The notes below the pieces were generated by a model. That model worked only from the letters and a program-made list of their open reading frames with translations, was not told the DNA's origin and did no database searches. Positions 1 to 8,723 of a stretch of 64,000 nucleotides of DNA are shown in pieces. Made by a program: the position numbers and the translations under genes. The DNA is from Micromonospora terminaliae. GTDB taxonomy: Bacteria; Actinomycetota; Actinomycetes; Mycobacteriales; Micromonosporaceae. The stretch's first letter is position 1, and each line of letters opens with the position of its first letter. Location: NCBI RefSeq assembly GCF_009671205.1, contig NZ_CP045309.1, positions 620,001-684,000 of the forward strand, in the 5' to 3' direction.

Positions 1-2
1 CG

Positions 3-1178
3 GGCGGTGGCCCGTGGCTGCTCATGGAGCACTCCACCAGCGCGGTGAACTGGCAGCCGCGCAACGTCGCCAAGACCCCCGGCCAGTTGCGCCGCAACAG
101 CCTCGCCCACGTGGCGCGCGGCGCCGACGGGGTGCTGTTCTTCCAGTGGCGGGCCTCGCGGGCGGGTGCGGAGAAGTTCCACTCCGCGCTGGTCCCGCAC
201 GCCGGCCCGGAGACCAAGGTGTTCCGCGAGGTCTGCCGGCTCGGCGCCGACCTTGAGGCCCTCGCCGAGGTGGGCGGCAGCCGGGTCGACGCCGACGTGG
301 CGATCCTCTTCGACTACGAGGCCTGGTGGGGCGCCGAGCTCGACTCCCACCCCAGCGTCGACGTCACCTACACCGACCGGCTCACCGCGCTGCACGGCGC
401 GCTCTGGCGTGCCGGCGTCACCGCCGACGTGGTGCACCCGTCCACCGACCTGTCCCGCTACCGGCTGGTCCTGGTGCCCACCCTCTACCTGGTCCGCGAG
501 GCCGACGCCGACGCGCTGCGCCGCTACGTCGAGGCCGGCGGGACCGCACTGGTCACCTACTTCAGCGGCATCGTCGACGAGCACGACCACATCCGGCTCG
601 GCGGCTACCCGGGCGCCTTCCGCGACCTGCTCGGCGTACGCACCGAGGAGTTCTTCCCGCTCCGGGCGGGCGAGTCGGTCCGCCTCGACGACGGCGCCAC
701 CGCCGCCGTGTGGACCGAGTGGCTGCACGCCGAGGACGCCGAGGTGCTCGCCGCGTACGCCGACGGGCCGCTGCCCGGGGTGCCGGCGCTGACCCGGCGG
801 GCGGTGGGCGCGGGAGCGGCCTGGTACCTGGGCACGCGGCTCGACGAGGCCGCCACCGACGGGCTTGTCGCGCGGCTGCTCGCCGAGGCGGGCGTCCACC
901 CGCCGGCGACCGCGCCCGCGGGGGTGGAGGTGGTCCGCCGGCGCACGGCCGACCGGAGCTGGCTTTTCGTCATCAACCACACCGACGCCGAGGTCCGGCT
1001 GGCGGTCACCGGCGCCGAACTGCTCGCCGGCGGCTGGTGCGACGGCGAGCTGGTCGTCCCGGCGGGGGAGGTGGCAGTCGTCCGCGAGACGTCCGGCGGC
1101 GCCGGCGACCGGGCCCTGCCGTCCGGGCCGCCGGACGCCGGTGCGCCCGCGGTGCACCGGACGACCGACGCGGTCTGA
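3..1178 (+). CDS. Beta-galactosidase, GH42 family (C-terminal part, cut by window edge)
   Basis: Glycoside hydrolase of family 42, which hydrolyses terminal beta-galactosides. The frame is open from the first bases of the window, so the N-terminal half including the acid/base glutamate is missing. The retained part begins just before the sequence PWLLMEHSTSAVNWQPRN, which fits the conserved GH42 strand carrying the catalytic nucleophile Glu (the E of MEHS). It continues through the Rossmann-like trimerisation domain (about the next 220 residues) and a small C-terminal beta domain with the typical WLFVINHT stretch. The ATG at 24 is an internal methionine, not a start. A DeoR regulator follows 27 bp downstream and is the probable local regulator of sugar use (inference). 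Confidence 0.9.
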   Translation, partial: GGGPWLLMEHSTSAVNWQPRNVAKTPGQLRRNSLAHVARGADGVLFFQWRASRAGAEKFHSALVPHAGPETKVFREVCRLGADLEALAEVGGSRVDADVAILFDYEAWWGAELDSHPSVDVTYTDRLTALHGALWRAGVTADVVHPSTDLSRYRLVLVPTLYLVREADADALRRYVEAGGTALVTYFSGIVDEHDHIRLGGYPGAFRDLLGVRTEEFFPLRAGESVRLDDGATAAVWTEWLHAEDAEVLAAYADGPLPGVPALTRRAVGAGAAWYLGTRLDEAATDGLVARLLAEAGVHPPATAPAGVEVVRRRTADRSWLFVINHTDAEVRLAVTGAELLAGGWCDGELVVPAGEVAVVRETSGGAGDRALPSGPPDAGAPAVHRTTDAV

Positions 1179-1205
1179 CGTTTCCTGCCGCACGAAGGGA
1201 GTTCG

Positions 1206-1982
1206 ATGCTCGCCCAGCAACGGCAGAGCGCCATCCTGGAGCTGATCCGCCAGAGCGGCGGCGTCCGGGTCAGCCACCTGGTCAGCCGCTTCGGGGTGTC
1301 GGACATGACCATCCGGCGGGACCTGGAGGTGCTCGCCGAGCGGGGCCTGGTCGACAAGGTCCACGGGGGAGCGACGCTGGCCGGTCCCGGCTCGGCCGAG
1401 GAGCCGGGCTTCGCGGCCAAGTCCATCCGGCAGCAGGCCGAGAAGCGGGCGATCGTCGAACGGGCCGCCGGCCTGGTCGAGCCCGGCATGGCCATCGCAC
1501 TGTCCGCCGGCACCACCACCGCCGCCCTGGCCGCGCGGCTGGCCGACGTGCGGGGGCTGACCGTGGTCACCAACTCGATCCCGGTCGCCGACGCCCTCTA
1601 CCAGAATCCGCGCGCCGACCAGACGGTCGTGCTCACCGGCGGCATCCGCACGCCCTCGGACGCGCTGACCGGGCCGGTGGCCGAGGCGGCCATCGCCGCG
1701 CTCAACGTCGACCTGCTCTTCCTGGGCGTGCACGGGATGAGCCCGCGCACCGGGTTCACCACCCCGAACCTGCTGGAGGCGGCCGTCAACCGGCGGCTGA
1801 TCGGCGCGGCCCGGCGGCTCGTGGTGCTCGCCGACCACACCAAGTGGGAGACCATCGGCATCGCCACCATCGCCCCGCTGGAGGACGCCGACCTGCTCAT
1901 CACCGACGGCGGGCTGCCGCCGGAGGGGCGCCGGCAGATCGGCGAGCAGGTCGGTGAGCTGATCGTGGTCGACGTCGACTGA
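1206..1982 (+). CDS. DeoR/GlpR-family transcriptional regulator
   Basis: A 258-residue sugar-responsive repressor. The N-terminus has the DeoR winged helix (about residues 3-60: QRQSAILELIRQSGGVRVSH then a recognition helix with the family signature SDMTIRRDLEVL). The remainder is the DeoRC sensor domain with the sugar-phosphate loop SAGTTTAALA and the DGG near the end. The ATG at 1206 follows GAAGGGAG at good spacing. It is 27 bp behind the GH42 gene and probably co-transcribed, so a role in controlling galactoside use is likely; the real effector cannot be read from sequence. Confidence 0.93.
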   Translation: MLAQQRQSAILELIRQSGGVRVSHLVSRFGVSDMTIRRDLEVLAERGLVDKVHGGATLAGPGSAEEPGFAAKSIRQQAEKRAIVERAAGLVEPGMAIALSAGTTTAALAARLADVRGLTVVTNSIPVADALYQNPRADQTVVLTGGIRTPSDALTGPVAEAAIAALNVDLLFLGVHGMSPRTGFTTPNLLEAAVNRRLIGAARRLVVLADHTKWETIGIATIAPLEDADLLITDGGLPPEGRRQIGEQVGELIVVDVD

Positions 1983-2088
1983 CACCCGGCCGGCTTTCAG
2001 GCACTTCACAGCGGCCCAGGTTAGGGTCCCCTCCGTGGCCCTGCGCGCCTCCACGATGGAGCGCGCCGACGGTGGAAGCGGAGTGGCG

Positions 2089-3042
2089 ATGGTCTTCAAG
2101 AAGATGCTGAGCGCGTTCGGCGTGGGCGGCCCGAGCGTCGACACGGTGCTGACCAACCCCAACACCCGGCCGGGCCTGACCCTGGACGGGCACGTGAACC
2201 TGGTCGGCGGCGACGCGCCGGCGAGCATCGAGCAGATCACCGTCGGCCTGGTCACCCGGGTCGAGATCGAGAGCGGCGACACCGAGTACGCGGGCGTCAT
2301 GGAGTTCCACCGGATGCCGGTGAGCGGCCCGCTGCAGCTGGCCCCGAAGCAGCAGCTGTCCATCCCGTTCCAGCTCCCGGTGCCGTGGGAGACCCCGGTC
2401 ACCGACGTCTACGGCCAGCGGCTGCACGGCATGACCATGGGCCTGCGTACCGAGCTGGCGGTGGCGCGGGCCGTGGACAAGTCCGACCTGGACCAGGTGG
2501 CGGTGCACCCGCTGCCGATCCACGAGCGCATCCTCGACGCGTTCCAGGCGCTCGGCTTCCGCTTCAAGCACGCCGACCTGGAGCGCGGCCACATCCGCGG
2601 GGTGCAGCAGACGCTGCCCTTCTATCAGGAGATCGAGTTCTTCGCCGCGCCGCAGTACGCCCAGGTCACCACCGAGGTCGAGCTGACGTTCGTCACGAGC
2701 CAGCACGGCGTCGAGGTGATCCTGGAGTGCGACAAGCGCGGCGGTTTCCTCACCCCCGGGCACGACGCCTTCGGCCGCTACTCCGTCCCGCACAGCGACG
2801 CCGGCCGCACCGACTGGGTGCAGGTGGTCGACGGCTGGCTGCGGGAGACCACGTCGCGCTACGGCAACCTGCGCGCGCACGGCTTCGGCGCCCCGCACGG
2901 GCACCACGGTCACCGCGGCTCGGGCATGGGCGGCATGGTGGCGGGCGCCGCGCTCGGCGTGGCGGGCGGCCTGGTCGCCGGTGAACTGATCGAGGACGCC
3001 TTCGAGGGGGACTTCGGGGACTTCGGCGACTTCGGCGAGTGA
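2089..3042 (+). CDS. Spo0M-family sporulation-control protein
   Basis: A 317-residue cytoplasmic protein of the Spo0M (SpoOM) family, an arrestin-like beta-sandwich fold linked to sporulation and cell-shape control. The N-terminus MVFKKMLSAFGVGGPSVDTV is the family hallmark, followed by the TLDGHVNLVGGDAPASIEQI strand. The C-terminus ends in a glycine-rich, probably membrane-associating stretch (GMGGMVAGAALGVAGGLVAG) and an acidic tail of repeated GDFGDF units. I place the start at the ATG at 2089 behind GGAAGCGGAG rather than at the upstream GTG at 2035, because homologues begin at MVFKK. Single gene, closed by a strong hairpin. Confidence 0.92.
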   Translation: MVFKKMLSAFGVGGPSVDTVLTNPNTRPGLTLDGHVNLVGGDAPASIEQITVGLVTRVEIESGDTEYAGVMEFHRMPVSGPLQLAPKQQLSIPFQLPVPWETPVTDVYGQRLHGMTMGLRTELAVARAVDKSDLDQVAVHPLPIHERILDAFQALGFRFKHADLERGHIRGVQQTLPFYQEIEFFAAPQYAQVTTEVELTFVTSQHGVEVILECDKRGGFLTPGHDAFGRYSVPHSDAGRTDWVQVVDGWLRETTSRYGNLRAHGFGAPHGHHGHRGSGMGGMVAGAALGVAGGLVAGELIEDAFEGDFGDFGDFGE

Positions 3043-3048
3043 CGGCAC

Positions 3049-3087
3049 ACGACGATGCCCCCGGGTGAACCCCGGGGGCATCGTCGT
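3049..3087. terminator. Bidirectional hairpin terminator
   Basis: A perfect 17-bp stem with a 5-base loop (TGAAC) sits between the convergent Spo0M gene and the small membrane-protein gene. It lacks a T-tract, as is usual for actinobacterial terminators, and would serve both strands. Confidence 0.85.
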
Positions 3088-3104
3088 CTCAGGTGTGGCT
3101 CCGG

Positions 3105-3482
3105 TCAGTGCCGTGCCTTGCGCTCCTCACCGCTGCGGAAGTTGCTTCCGGCCTTGGCCAGACCGCGGCTACCGAGGTAACCGATGGTCAGCAGCGTGAT
3201 GAAGAACCAGGCCTGCGGCGCGCGGAAGATGTCCACGCCCACCGAGTTCTTACCGACCAGGAAGGACGCCACCAGCACGGCCGCCACGGACGCGACATAG
3301 ACCCAGAATTCGGTCGTCGCGAACGACGGCTTGGTCTCCGTACCGGGCGACTGGATCGCCTGCCGCTGACCGTCGTGCATCATCGGCATCGGGCGCGTCG
3401 GCGTCTCCTGCATGCCGGCCCGGTTGGACATGTCCTGTGCCGGCCGGTTCATCGGCCGGGCGGATGCAGCCTGCGTGCTCAT
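3105..3482 (-). CDS. Small two-helix membrane protein, unknown function
   Basis: A 125-residue protein that I do not recognise. The first 50 residues are polar and methionine/proline-rich. Two hydrophobic helices follow (about residues 58-77, VYVASVAAVLVASFLVG, and 90-106, AWFFITLLTIGYLGSRG), then a basic tail. The ATG at 3482 is preceded by GAGGAGGAC, a strong ribosome site. Such short N-tail two-helix proteins are common in actinomycetes, but nothing here indicates a job. Confidence 0.8.
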   Translation of the reverse strand: MSTQAASARPMNRPAQDMSNRAGMQETPTRPMPMMHDGQRQAIQSPGTETKPSFATTEFWVYVASVAAVLVASFLVGKNSVGVDIFRAPQAWFFITLLTIGYLGSRGLAKAGSNFRSGEERKARH

Positions 3483-3792
3483 CTGTCCTCCTCAGGATGT
3501 GATGAGTCGTTCTCTGCATACCTCCCGCCCCGCTGCCGCAGGTCGGCCACGGCGCGGTTCGCGCACTGTGGCGGGGGCACCCTCCGTCTACCCCCCGCCC
3601 CGGAGCGGTAACGCCGTATCCCGGCCGAACAGGAGCACCCGCCGGAGGCCACGCTCGTCCGCGCCGGCAACCGGACATCCGGGCACGGACCGGGGCACCG
3701 GCCGACCCCGATCGTGGCGCCGGAGCGCCGGTTTCAGCGGCCGGGCGGCGGGCACGCAACAAGGATCCCGAGAAATCTGCGAGGTGGTTCAC
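3483..3792. other. Intergenic region, divergent promoters expected
   Basis: About 310 bp between divergent genes. Beyond the two ribosome sites at its ends I see no gene or clear palindrome. It should hold the promoters of both flanking genes. Confidence 0.5.
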
Positions 3793-4215
3793 GTGCGTGA
3801 GGACGACATGCGGCAGCAGGCCGCCCGGCGGGCCGAGGAGCGGGTCGCCGGCGGCGTCTACGGCGAGGGCGCGCTCGACGAGGTCACCGTGCCGCAGACC
3901 GACGTGCTGCGGGTCATCCAGGACGAGGACCCGGACGACCCGGCGCACGCCCCGGTCGACCCGAACGTGTTGCGCGACGGCGGCCCGACCCGCGGCCAGG
4001 GCGCGGTCACCACGACCGGCGGCACCGCCGGGCCGGCCAGCGTCCGCCGGGTGGCTCGCCAACCTGAGCAGCACCGGGGCACCGTGGCGCCGACCACCAC
4101 GGGCGACGCCACCACCGGCGGCCTGAGCACCCCGGCCGGCGGCTCGACGAGCGACGCCTCGTCGTCCGGCAGCCAGGTCGGCAACTTCACCAACGACCAG
4201 GCCAACCCAGGCTGA
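3793..4215 (+). CDS. Hypothetical acidic, low-complexity protein
   Basis: A 140-residue soluble protein. The first 60 residues are charged (REDDMRQQAARRAEERVAGG, then acidic EDPDDP). The rest is Gly/Thr/Ser-rich and probably disordered, ending SSSGSQVGNFTNDQANPG. The GTG at 3793 is chosen because GAGGTGG lies 5 bases upstream; the ATG at 3808 has no such site. No known domain is evident and no function is proposed. Confidence 0.75.
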   Translation: MREDDMRQQAARRAEERVAGGVYGEGALDEVTVPQTDVLRVIQDEDPDDPAHAPVDPNVLRDGGPTRGQGAVTTTGGTAGPASVRRVARQPEQHRGTVAPTTTGDATTGGLSTPAGGSTSDASSSGSQVGNFTNDQANPG

Positions 4216-4228
4216 CAAGGGCGCGAAG

Positions 4229-4257
4229 AAGGGGGGCGGCGGCTTGCCGCCCCCCTT
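4229..4257 (+). terminator. Hairpin terminator
   Basis: A 12-bp stem (AAGGGGGGCGGC with its complement) with a 5-base loop, followed by CCTTGC, just after the preceding gene. Confidence 0.85.
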
Positions 4258-4273
4258 CCTTGCTCTGCCGCGC

Positions 4274-4330
4274 CGATCATGAGGTTGACGGCACCAATGG
4301 AGATCCACATCACCGCCAACCTCATGATCG
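4274..4330. repeat. Intergenic inverted repeat with 14-bp arms
   Basis: CGATCATGAGGTTG at 4274-4287 is exactly complementary to 4317-4330, with a 29-base loop. It lies beyond the terminator of the upstream gene and before the end of the helicase gene. It is not needed as a terminator for the upstream gene and could be a dispersed intergenic palindromic element or the helicase terminator. Confidence 0.6.
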
Positions 4331-4351
4331 ACCCAATCGGGCCCCGGTGGG

Positions 4352-6646
4352 TCAGGTGGTGCGGAGGATGCCCAGGCGTTGGGTCGCGCGGGTCAGGGCC
4401 ACATAGAGGTCGCTGTGGCCGCGCGGGGACTCGGCGACGATCCGGTCCGGGTCCACCACCAGCACCGAGTCGAACTCGAGGCCCTTGGCCTGCTCGGTGG
4501 TGAGCACCACCACCCGGTTCGCCAGCTCCGGCTGCTCGCCGACGGCCGCCTCCGGCAGCGCGGCCACGACCGCCGCGCCCAGCTCGTCCACCCGGCCGGC
4601 CGGCACGATGACGCCCAGCCGGCCGTCGGCCAGCCCGGCCGCCTCCCGGCCCGTCGCCTCGACCAGCTCGGCCGCGAGCCGGTCCGACGGAACGCCGCGG
4701 TCCCACGGCGGTACGCCGCTGGCGCGTACCGAGCGGGGTGGGCGGAGCGCCGGGTCGATCTCGGCGAGCACCTCGGCGGCGACCGCCATGATCTCGGCCG
4801 GGGTGCGGTAGCTGACGGTCAGCTCCTCCAGCCGCCACCGGTTCGCCACGTACGGCGCCAGCGCCTCCTGCCAGGACGGCGTGCCGGCGAGCGCGCCGGT
4901 CTGCGCCACGTCCCCCACGATCGTCATCGACCGGCTCGGGCACCGGCGCATGAGCAGCCGCCAGGCCATCGGCGACAGCTCCTGCGCCTCGTCGACGATC
5001 ACGTGCCCGAAGGCCCAGGTCCGGTCGGCGGCGGCACGCTGCGCGGTGGTGAGGTTGTCGGTCTCGCCCTGCCGCTCGGAGAGCCGGTCGGCGTCGATGA
5101 GGTCCGTGACGCCGAGGATCTCGCCGCCGTCCGCCTCGTCCTCCACGTCGATCGAGCGGGAACCGCGCCAGATCTCCAGCACGCCCTCGGCGTACTCCCG
5201 TTCCAGGGCCCGGATGCGCTCCCGGCGGGCCGCGGCGGCGCGCTCGTCCTCGCCCAGCAGCTCGGCGGCCTCGTCCAGCAGCGGCACGTCGGCCGGCGTC
5301 CAGCCGCCCGGCTCCCGGTGCAGCGCGGCCCGCTCCGCGTCGGTGAGCATGGGCGCGGCGGCGGCGATCCGCTCCGGCGACTCGAACAGGTCGGCGAGCA
5401 GGCGTTGCGGGGTGAGCACGGGCCACAGCTCGTCCAGCGCGGCCTGGATCTCCGGCTCGTCGCGCAGCTCCCGGCGGATCTCGGCGCGGTCGGCCTCGGA
5501 CAGCAGGTTCTCGCCGCCGAGCGGGTCGGCGCCGATCCGCTCGGCCACCTGGTCGGCGAGCGCGTGCACGATCTCGATGTCGAACAGCGCCCGGGCCAGG
5601 TTGTGCGGGCGCTCGGTGCGGCGGACCCGGTCCCGCGCCTGGCGCACGGTCTCCGGGTCGAGGGTGAGGACCTCCCGCTGGGGCAGTTCGATCTCCAGCG
5701 GTTCGTCCGGCACCCACTGCCGGTCGCGCACGGCGCCCACCAGCACCTCGGCGAGCACGGCGCGCCCCTTCAGCGCGGCGGTCTCCGCCGGCTCGGTGCG
5801 GCGCGCGTGCACGCCGGGGAAGAGGTCGGCCTGGGTACGCAGCAGCACGCCGGTCTCGGCCAGCGCCGGCAGCACCTGGGAGATGTAGCGCAGGAAGGTG
5901 GCGTTCGGGCCGACCAGCAGCACGCCGCGGGTGGAGAGCTGCTGCCGGTGCGTGTAGAGCAGGTACGCGGCCCGGTGCAGCGCCACGGCCGTCTTGCCGG
6001 TGCCCGGCCCGCCCTGCACGACCATGACGCCCGGCAGGTCGGCCCGGATGATCCGGTCCTGCTCGGCCTGGATGGTCTCGACGATGTCGCGCATCCGCCC
6101 GGTACGCCCGGCGTTCAGCGCGGCGAGCAGCGACGCCTCGCCCGTCACCTCCTCGTGGGCGGTGGGGGAGGCGGCGGCGATGTCCAGCACCTCGTCGTTG
6201 AGCCCGGTGACCTTCCGCTCCCGCGTACGCAGGTGCCGGCGGCGGCGAACCCCCTGCGGGTTGGCGGCGGTGGCCAGGTAGAACGCGCGGGCGGCCGGGG
6301 CGCGCCAGTCGATCAGCAGCGGGTCGTAGTCGCCAGAGGTGTCGAAGATGCCGATCCGGCCGATGTAGCGGCACGAGTCGTCGTCGCCGTCGAGGCGGCC
6401 GAAGCAGAGGCCGGTCTCCACCGCCGAGTACTGCTCGACCTGTTCGGCGTACATCCGCACGGTGTGGTCGCGCTGCGACCGGGCCTGCTGCGTGCCGCCG
6501 GTGGCGCGCAGCTCCTCGGTGAGCCGCCGGGCCGCCTGGTCCCGCATGCCGTCCAGCCGGTCGTAGAGCATCGAGACGTACTTCTGCTCGTGACCGATCT
6601 CGTCGTTCTGGTGCAGCTCACCCGACACGTCGGAGTGCGTTGACAA
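4352..6646 (-). CDS. HelD/UvrD-like superfamily 1 helicase (RNA-polymerase-recycling type)
   Basis: A 764-residue SF1 ATPase of the HelD group. These proteins bind RNA polymerase and free stalled or drug-bound enzyme; some actinobacterial members give rifamycin tolerance (family knowledge). Motifs in order: Walker A GPGTGKTAVALHRAAYLLY at about residue 215, Walker B VIVDEAQELSP, motif III GDVAQTG, SYRTPAEIM, TTEQAKGLEFDSVLVVDP and ALTRATQRLG near the end. The N-terminal 150 residues contain the charged helical segment typical of HelD. The start is a TTG at 6646 with GAGGAG 7 bases upstream; no ATG or GTG with a ribosome site is near. A hairpin precedes the promoter region. Confidence 0.88.
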   Translation of the reverse strand: MSTHSDVSGELHQNDEIGHEQKYVSMLYDRLDGMRDQAARRLTEELRATGGTQQARSQRDHTVRMYAEQVEQYSAVETGLCFGRLDGDDDSCRYIGRIGIFDTSGDYDPLLIDWRAPAARAFYLATAANPQGVRRRRHLRTRERKVTGLNDEVLDIAAASPTAHEEVTGEASLLAALNAGRTGRMRDIVETIQAEQDRIIRADLPGVMVVQGGPGTGKTAVALHRAAYLLYTHRQQLSTRGVLLVGPNATFLRYISQVLPALAETGVLLRTQADLFPGVHARRTEPAETAALKGRAVLAEVLVGAVRDRQWVPDEPLEIELPQREVLTLDPETVRQARDRVRRTERPHNLARALFDIEIVHALADQVAERIGADPLGGENLLSEADRAEIRRELRDEPEIQAALDELWPVLTPQRLLADLFESPERIAAAAPMLTDAERAALHREPGGWTPADVPLLDEAAELLGEDERAAAARRERIRALEREYAEGVLEIWRGSRSIDVEDEADGGEILGVTDLIDADRLSERQGETDNLTTAQRAAADRTWAFGHVIVDEAQELSPMAWRLLMRRCPSRSMTIVGDVAQTGALAGTPSWQEALAPYVANRWRLEELTVSYRTPAEIMAVAAEVLAEIDPALRPPRSVRASGVPPWDRGVPSDRLAAELVEATGREAAGLADGRLGVIVPAGRVDELGAAVVAALPEAAVGEQPELANRVVVLTTEQAKGLEFDSVLVVDPDRIVAESPRGHSDLYVALTRATQRLGILRTT

Positions 6647-6674
6647 GCCGGCTCCTCATGGCTAAAATTGCGGC

Positions 6675-6704
6675 AAGGAGTGGCTCAACGAGCCATTCCT
6701 TTTT
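6675..6704 (+). terminator. Stem-loop with T-tract upstream of the helicase gene
   Basis: AAGGAGTGGCTC at 6675-6686 pairs with 6690-6701 (one G-T pair, 3-base loop) and is followed on the plus strand by TTTTTGTGTTT. It looks like an intrinsic terminator read rightward, although no plus-strand gene ends here. On the minus strand it lies about 30 bp before the helicase start, where it could be a leader structure or operator. Confidence 0.55.
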
Positions 6705-6799
6705 GTGTTTGAACTGAGAAAGATACCGCGCGGCAGGCGGCCGGGCCAAGCCCCGCCGGCCGCCCGCGACGACGTCACACCGCAGGTTCGCACACGAAA

Positions 6800-6835
6800 G
6801 CGGGGCCCGGCCGGCACCTGCCGACCGGACCCCGC
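6800..6835 (-). terminator. Hairpin terminator
   Basis: A 16-bp GC-rich stem with two G-T pairs and a 4-base loop (ACCT), placed 16 bp after the end of the LolA-like gene on the minus strand. Confidence 0.75.
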
Positions 6836-6851
6836 CGGGGCCGCGTGGAGC

Positions 6852-7970
6852 TCAGCCCTTCGCCGCCTGGTACAGGCGCTCGGGCCGCACGAGACCGGCC
6901 AGCACCCGGCCGTCGTCGGTGAGCAGCACGCTGAACAGCCTGCCGGTGAGCAACCGGCCGCTGCCCCAGTCGCCGCTCACCCGCTGCAGCCCGCCGAGCA
7001 CCTTCGCCATCATGTCGGCGTCCGGTCCCGCCGCCTCGCCCGGCTTGGCGCCGGGCGCACCGGGCGCACCCTGCGCGTCGAGCTTCGCGACCAGCACGGT
7101 GGTCCAGCCGGTCCCGACGGTACGCACGTCCGGCCCGTCCTCGCCCCGCTGGGGACGCTGCTTGCCGGCCGGCCCGCGCGCGTCGCCCGCCGGCTCCTCC
7201 TTGACCGTCACGCCCGGCGGCGGGTTGAACCGGAACTGGTCGGCGTCCGGGGTACGGAAGTCGACCTGCGTGAACGCCACCTCGAACGCCGGCTCGTCCT
7301 TCCCGTCCGCGAGCACCTCGAAGCGCAGCGGCACGTGCTCCTTCGCGTCCAGCGCGATCCGCACCTGGTGCACCAGCGAGTCCCGGTCGCGCGGGGTCAG
7401 CACCAGCTCGTACACGCTGCGACCGGCGACGGTGGCGGAGCGGCCCACGGTGACCGCGGTGCTCGGGTCGATGGCCGCCAGGGCGCGGTCGGCGGCGTCG
7501 GCCGGCGTGGCCGGGGCGGACTCGAGGTCCTTCGCGTCCGCGGGCAGCGTCCGGTGGGACGCCGTGTTGGCCCGGCTGTCCCAGCTCCAGACGTCCCGCC
7601 CGTTGCGCAGCAGGTCCCGCTCGCCCAGCGTGTCGACCAGGGCGAGCCGCTGCCGCTCCGGGCCGGCGTACCAGACCCGCAGGGTGTGCGTGCCGCTCAC
7701 GAGGCTGGCGAGCTCGCTTCCGGCGGCCTGCCCGACCAGCCCGGCGATCGGCGGCAGCCCGAGGTCGGCCCGCTGCACCACGGTGCCGGAGAGCCCTTCG
7801 AGGCGGGACGTCCGCAGGTCCTCCAGGAGCTGGGCGGCGGTACGCGGCGGCAGCGCCGGGTCGGCCCCGGCGGCGAACGTGCCGACGGCCGCGCCGCCCC
7901 CGATCACGGCGACCCCCGCGGTCACCGGGACCAGCCAGCGGAGCACGGCACGGTTCTTCAGTACGGACAT
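6852..7970 (-). CDS. LolA/RseB-like secreted lipoprotein-carrier fold protein
   Basis: A 372-residue envelope protein of the LolA-like (outer-membrane lipoprotein-sorting, COG2834) group. In Gram-positive actinomycetes these bind lipid or lipoprotein outside the membrane and act in envelope homeostasis. Residues 1-35 form a basic stretch plus a hydrophobic helix (WLVPVTAGVAVIGGGAAVGT), a signal anchor. The remainder has the curved-sheet pattern with VWSWDSRANT and VYELVLTPRD. A Gly/Pro-rich insert occurs near residue 265. The ATG at 7970 is preferred because AGGAGG lies 8 bases upstream; the GTG at 7979 falls inside that ribosome site. It is divergent from the two-component genes at 8067, a plausible target of them (inference). 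Confidence 0.82.
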   Translation of the reverse strand: MSVLKNRAVLRWLVPVTAGVAVIGGGAAVGTFAAGADPALPPRTAAQLLEDLRTSRLEGLSGTVVQRADLGLPPIAGLVGQAAGSELASLVSGTHTLRVWYAGPERQRLALVDTLGERDLLRNGRDVWSWDSRANTASHRTLPADAKDLESAPATPADAADRALAAIDPSTAVTVGRSATVAGRSVYELVLTPRDRDSLVHQVRIALDAKEHVPLRFEVLADGKDEPAFEVAFTQVDFRTPDADQFRFNPPPGVTVKEEPAGDARGPAGKQRPQRGEDGPDVRTVGTGWTTVLVAKLDAQGAPGAPGAKPGEAAGPDADMMAKVLGGLQRVSGDWGSGRLLTGRLFSVLLTDDGRVLAGLVRPERLYQAAKG

Positions 7971-8066
7971 GGTGTGCACCTCCTGACGGTAGATGCTGCA
8001 CCAGGGTCGCTGTGAGAGCGCTGAGGAGATTCCCTAGGGGGTGTCACCGGATGGCACCCTTGACCC

Positions 8067-8723
8067 GTGCGTGTGCTGGTGGTGGAGGACGAGACGCGGC
8101 TGGCCGCGTCGCTGCGGCGGGGCCTGCAGGCGGAGGGCTTCGTGGTCGACGTCGAGGCCACCGGGCCCGGTGGGCTGGACGCCGCCCGGCACGGCGACTA
8201 CGACGCCATGATCCTGGACGTGATGCTCCCCGGCCTCTCCGGTTACGAGGTGGTGCGCCGCCTGCGCGCCGAGGAGCGCTGGCTGCCGGTGCTCATGCTC
8301 TCGGCCAAGGACGGCGAGTACGACCAGGCCGACGGTCTGGACTGCGGGGCCGACGACTACCTCACCAAGCCCTTCTCGTACGTGGTGCTGCTGGCCCGGT
8401 TGCGGGCGCTGCTGCGCCGCGGCGCGCCGGAGCGCCCGGCCGTGCTCTCCGTCGGCGACCTGCGCCTGGACCCGGCGCGGCGGCGGGTGACGCGGGCCGA
8501 CGCCGAGGTGGCCCTGACCGCCCGCGAGTACGCCCTGCTCGCCTACCTGATGCGCCGCCCCGGCGAGGTGGTCTCCAAGACCGAGCTGCTGGACCACGTC
8601 TGGGACGCCGCGGTGGAGACCGCCCCGAACGCCGTCGAGGTGTACGTCGGCTACCTGCGCCGCAAGATCGGCCGGGACCGGCTGGAGACGGTCCGGGGCG
8701 CCGGCTACCGGCTGGCCACATGA
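8067..8723 (+). CDS. OmpR/PhoB-family response regulator
   Basis: A 218-residue two-component regulator. The receiver domain (about residues 1-115) has the acidic pair ED at 7-8, the phosphorylation site Asp51 in MILDVMLPG, and the conserved Lys in TKPFSYVVLLARL. The C-terminal winged helix has LTAREYALLAYLMRRPGEVV and the final YLRRKIGRDRL...GAGYRL signature. It starts at a GTG 80 bp from the divergent LolA-like gene. Its ATGA stop overlaps the start of the kinase gene, so the two are translationally coupled. The closest named relatives are CutR-like regulators (inference). Confidence 0.93.
   Translation: MRVLVVEDETRLAASLRRGLQAEGFVVDVEATGPGGLDAARHGDYDAMILDVMLPGLSGYEVVRRLRAEERWLPVLMLSAKDGEYDQADGLDCGADDYLTKPFSYVVLLARLRALLRRGAPERPAVLSVGDLRLDPARRRVTRADAEVALTAREYALLAYLMRRPGEVVSKTELLDHVWDAAVETAPNAVEVYVGYLRRKIGRDRLETVRGAGYRLAT

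Noticed and set aside
4379..6643. A 754-residue plus-strand frame
   Set aside because: Antisense to the HelD-like helicase; no family signature.
6640..6720. Rifamycin-associated element upstream of the helicase
   Set aside because: I looked for the long inverted repeat known before actinobacterial helR genes and did not find it.
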